A stretch of 8,669 nucleotides of DNA. It comes from Bacteroidota bacterium. Its GTDB lineage: Bacteria > Bacteroidota > Bacteroidia > Chitinophagales > Saprospiraceae. This document shows, one piece after another, positions 7,274 through 8,669 of this stretch. The stretch lies in NCBI GenBank assembly GCA_018969455.1, contig JAGWYI010000144.1:1-8669 (forward strand). Reading direction: 5' to 3'. Both the position numbers and the translations under genes were made by a program. Numbering within the stretch: the first letter of the stretch is position 1; every line of letters begins with the position of its first letter. A model generated the notes under the pieces. The model worked only from the letters and a program-made list of their open reading frames with translations. It made no database searches and was not told the DNA's origin.

Positions 7274-8422
7274 TCAGCCTTTCAGGGCCTCTCTGGAAAT
7301 AACCAGTTTTTGTATTTCAGAAGTGCCTTCGCCGATGGTGCAGAGTTTGGAATCGCGGTAAAATTTTTCCACGGGAAAGTCTTTGGTGTAACCGTAACCG
7401 CCGAAAATCTGAACCGCATCGGTGCTTACCTGTACGGAAGTTTCGGAGGCATAATATTTTGCCATGGCAGATTCCATGGTGCATTTTTTCCCTTCGTCTT
7501 TCAATTCGCCTGCGTTACGGGTGAGCAGTTCGGAAGCCTCAATTTTGGTTGCCATATCGGCTAATTTGAAGCTGATGCCCTGGAAATTGGCAATGGGCTG
7601 GCCGAATTGCTGGCGTTCTTTGGCATATTGCACCGATGCTTCGTAAGCGCCTTTGGCAATCCCGAGCGACAAAGCAGCGATGGAAATGCGACCGCCATCC
7701 AGAATTTTCATAGACTGGATGAAACCTTCCCCTTCCACGCCCAGCATTTGGCTTTCGTGGATGCGGCAATTGTCGAAAATCATTTCGGCGGTTTCGCTCG
7801 CGCGCATGCCGAGTTTGTTTTCTTTTTTACCGGCATTGAAGCCCGGGATGCCGCGTTCCACCACAAAAGCGCTCATGCCCCGGCTGTCGAGCAGGGCGCC
7901 GGTGCGCACGATTACCACTGCCACATCGCCGCTTTTGCCGTGGGTGATCCAGGATTTTGTTCCGTTGATCACCCAATGGTCGCCGTCTTTATGCGCTACG
8001 CATTGCATGCGGCCTGCATCGGAACCCGTATTGGGCTCCGTGAGCCCCCAGGCGCCCAACCATTGGCCACTTGCGAGCAGGGGCAGGTATTTGCTTTTTT
8101 GTGCTTCGTTGCCGAAGGTCAGGATGTGGTTGGTGCACAGCGAGTTGTGTGCTGCGACCGACAATCCGATCGAGCCGCAAACCTTTGCAATTTCCTCAAT
8201 GATGGTGATGTATTCCTGGTAGCCTAATCCAGCGCCGCCGTATGTTTCGGGCACCAGAACCCCCAGGAAGCCGAGTTCTCCCATTTTTTTAAACAAGTCA
8301 ACAGGAAATATTTGCGCTTCGTCCCATTCCATGACGTGCGGACGAATGTGGGTTGCTGCAAAATCACGCGCACTGGCGCGGATCAGCTGCAGGTGGTTGC
8401 TGCGTTCTGCCGATAAGCCCAT
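7274..8422 (-). CDS. Acyl-CoA dehydrogenase (short-chain/butyryl-CoA dehydrogenase-like)
   Basis: This FAD flavoenzyme oxidises acyl-CoA to trans-2-enoyl-CoA and passes electrons to electron-transfer flavoprotein, in the cytoplasm. Its 382 residues are the usual full length. Visible marks: helical N-terminal domain (1-120); LTEPNTGSDAG (127-137), the first family signature at the FAD/substrate site; INGTKSWITHG (152-162); KLGMRASET (203-211); ERQQFGQPIANFQ (269-281); FGGYGYTKDFPVEKFYRD (340-357), the second signature; and GEGTSEIQK (364-372), where E365 aligns with the catalytic base of short- and medium-chain enzymes. That position separates it from isovaleryl- and long-chain-type enzymes, whose base lies elsewhere. 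Chain length cannot be set from sequence by eye. It has its own terminator and appears to be monocistronic in this window. Upstream, TACCTTTC on the minus strand (near 8450) is one base off a -7 box but lacks a well-spaced -33 partner. Confidence 0.92.
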   Translation of the reverse strand: MGLSAERSNHLQLIRASARDFAATHIRPHVMEWDEAQIFPVDLFKKMGELGFLGVLVPETYGGAGLGYQEYITIIEEIAKVCGSIGLSVAAHNSLCTNHILTFGNEAQKSKYLPLLASGQWLGAWGLTEPNTGSDAGRMQCVAHKDGDHWVINGTKSWITHGKSGDVAVVIVRTGALLDSRGMSAFVVERGIPGFNAGKKENKLGMRASETAEMIFDNCRIHESQMLGVEGEGFIQSMKILDGGRISIAALSLGIAKGAYEASVQYAKERQQFGQPIANFQGISFKLADMATKIEASELLTRNAGELKDEGKKCTMESAMAKYYASETSVQVSTDAVQIFGGYGYTKDFPVEKFYRDSKLCTIGEGTSEIQKLVISREALKG

Positions 8423-8669
8423 CTTTGTATTTTATTTAGGTTAGAACCGAAAGGTAAGGCAAAAGTTTAGAAGCAGGTAAAAATTCGGTTGGTTGCGGAA
8501 TTTTGGCGACCAATTTTAGGGGTAGGGGTGGGGGGAATGGTTTTTATTCCATAACATGCGCATGGCTGCCCATACCCGTGTTTAGGAGGTATAAACAGCC
8601 ATACAAAGTTGGGTGATTGTTATTACCATTGGTTATCAAGGATTTTCTCAATTTATTCCTCGCACTTTT
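8423..8669. other. Non-coding stretch upstream of the acyl-CoA dehydrogenase
   Basis: No coding sequence, tRNA or clear hairpin is seen in these 247 bases. They hold the presumed promoter of the minus-strand dehydrogenase and one G-rich tract (8519-8540). Whatever gene lies beyond the window edge is not visible. Confidence 0.6.

Noticed and set aside
7607..8227. Long plus-strand open frames (206 and 189 codons) opposite the dehydrogenase, and similar ones opposite hldA and the MBL gene
   Set aside because: They are antisense shadows in GC-rich coding DNA. The minus-strand proteins carry full family motifs and these do not.
1..8669. CRISPR arrays, tRNA or rRNA genes, insertion sequences, phage or defence genes
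   Set aside because: No short regular non-coding repeats, cloverleaf sequences, transposase or integrase motifs, or terminal inverted repeats were seen on either strand.

Overview
The window reads as chromosomal DNA of a Bacteroidota bacterium. Two proteins carry C-terminal signals of the type IX secretion system (T9SS), one of each main class: a CHU_C/gliding-type domain on a PKD-repeat protein and a 'type A' domain on a choice-of-anchor J protein. NusB has the enlarged form seen in this phylum, and the heptose kinase is a separate kinase-only protein. The style resembles Saprospiria/Chitinophagia-type environmental Bacteroidota, but I cannot fix the genus from sequence alone.

Layout: (1) Positions 1-2888, plus strand: the 3' end of a very large surface-protein gene with tandem Ig/PKD-like repeats, truncated by the window edge. 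(2) 2910-2945: a strong hairpin with A and T tails, placed as a bidirectional terminator between two convergent genes. (3) 3130-8422, minus strand, in transcription order: an acyl-CoA dehydrogenase (8422-7274), a terminator hairpin (7236-7211), then a tight run of an MBL-fold hydrolase (7181-6273), hldA/rfaE1 heptose-7-phosphate kinase (6253-5234, 19-nt gap) and a T9SS-secreted choice-of-anchor J protein (5237-4182, 4-nt overlap). After a 116-nt gap comes nusB (4065-3130). (4) 8423-8669: no gene seen. It is the upstream region of the dehydrogenase, with one G-rich tract.

The genes mix housekeeping and envelope roles. nusB serves rRNA antitermination, the dehydrogenase serves acyl-CoA oxidation, and hldA supplies the ADP-heptose used in the LPS inner core. 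The two T9SS cargoes are cell-surface or secreted proteins. The hldA-cargo overlap is the only arrangement that hints at a functional link (LPS precursor and a T9SS-exported protein), and it could equally be ordinary gene packing. GC content rises from roughly the low-to-mid 40s % on the left to the upper 50s % on the right, with the change inside hldA.

I found no CRISPR array, tRNA, rRNA, insertion sequence, phage gene or defence system. I do not see a convincing undescribed system. The most useful second looks are the internal enlargement of NusB, the disulfide-patterned 162-residue repeats, and the terminator whose T-tract matches a Bacteroidota -7 promoter element.
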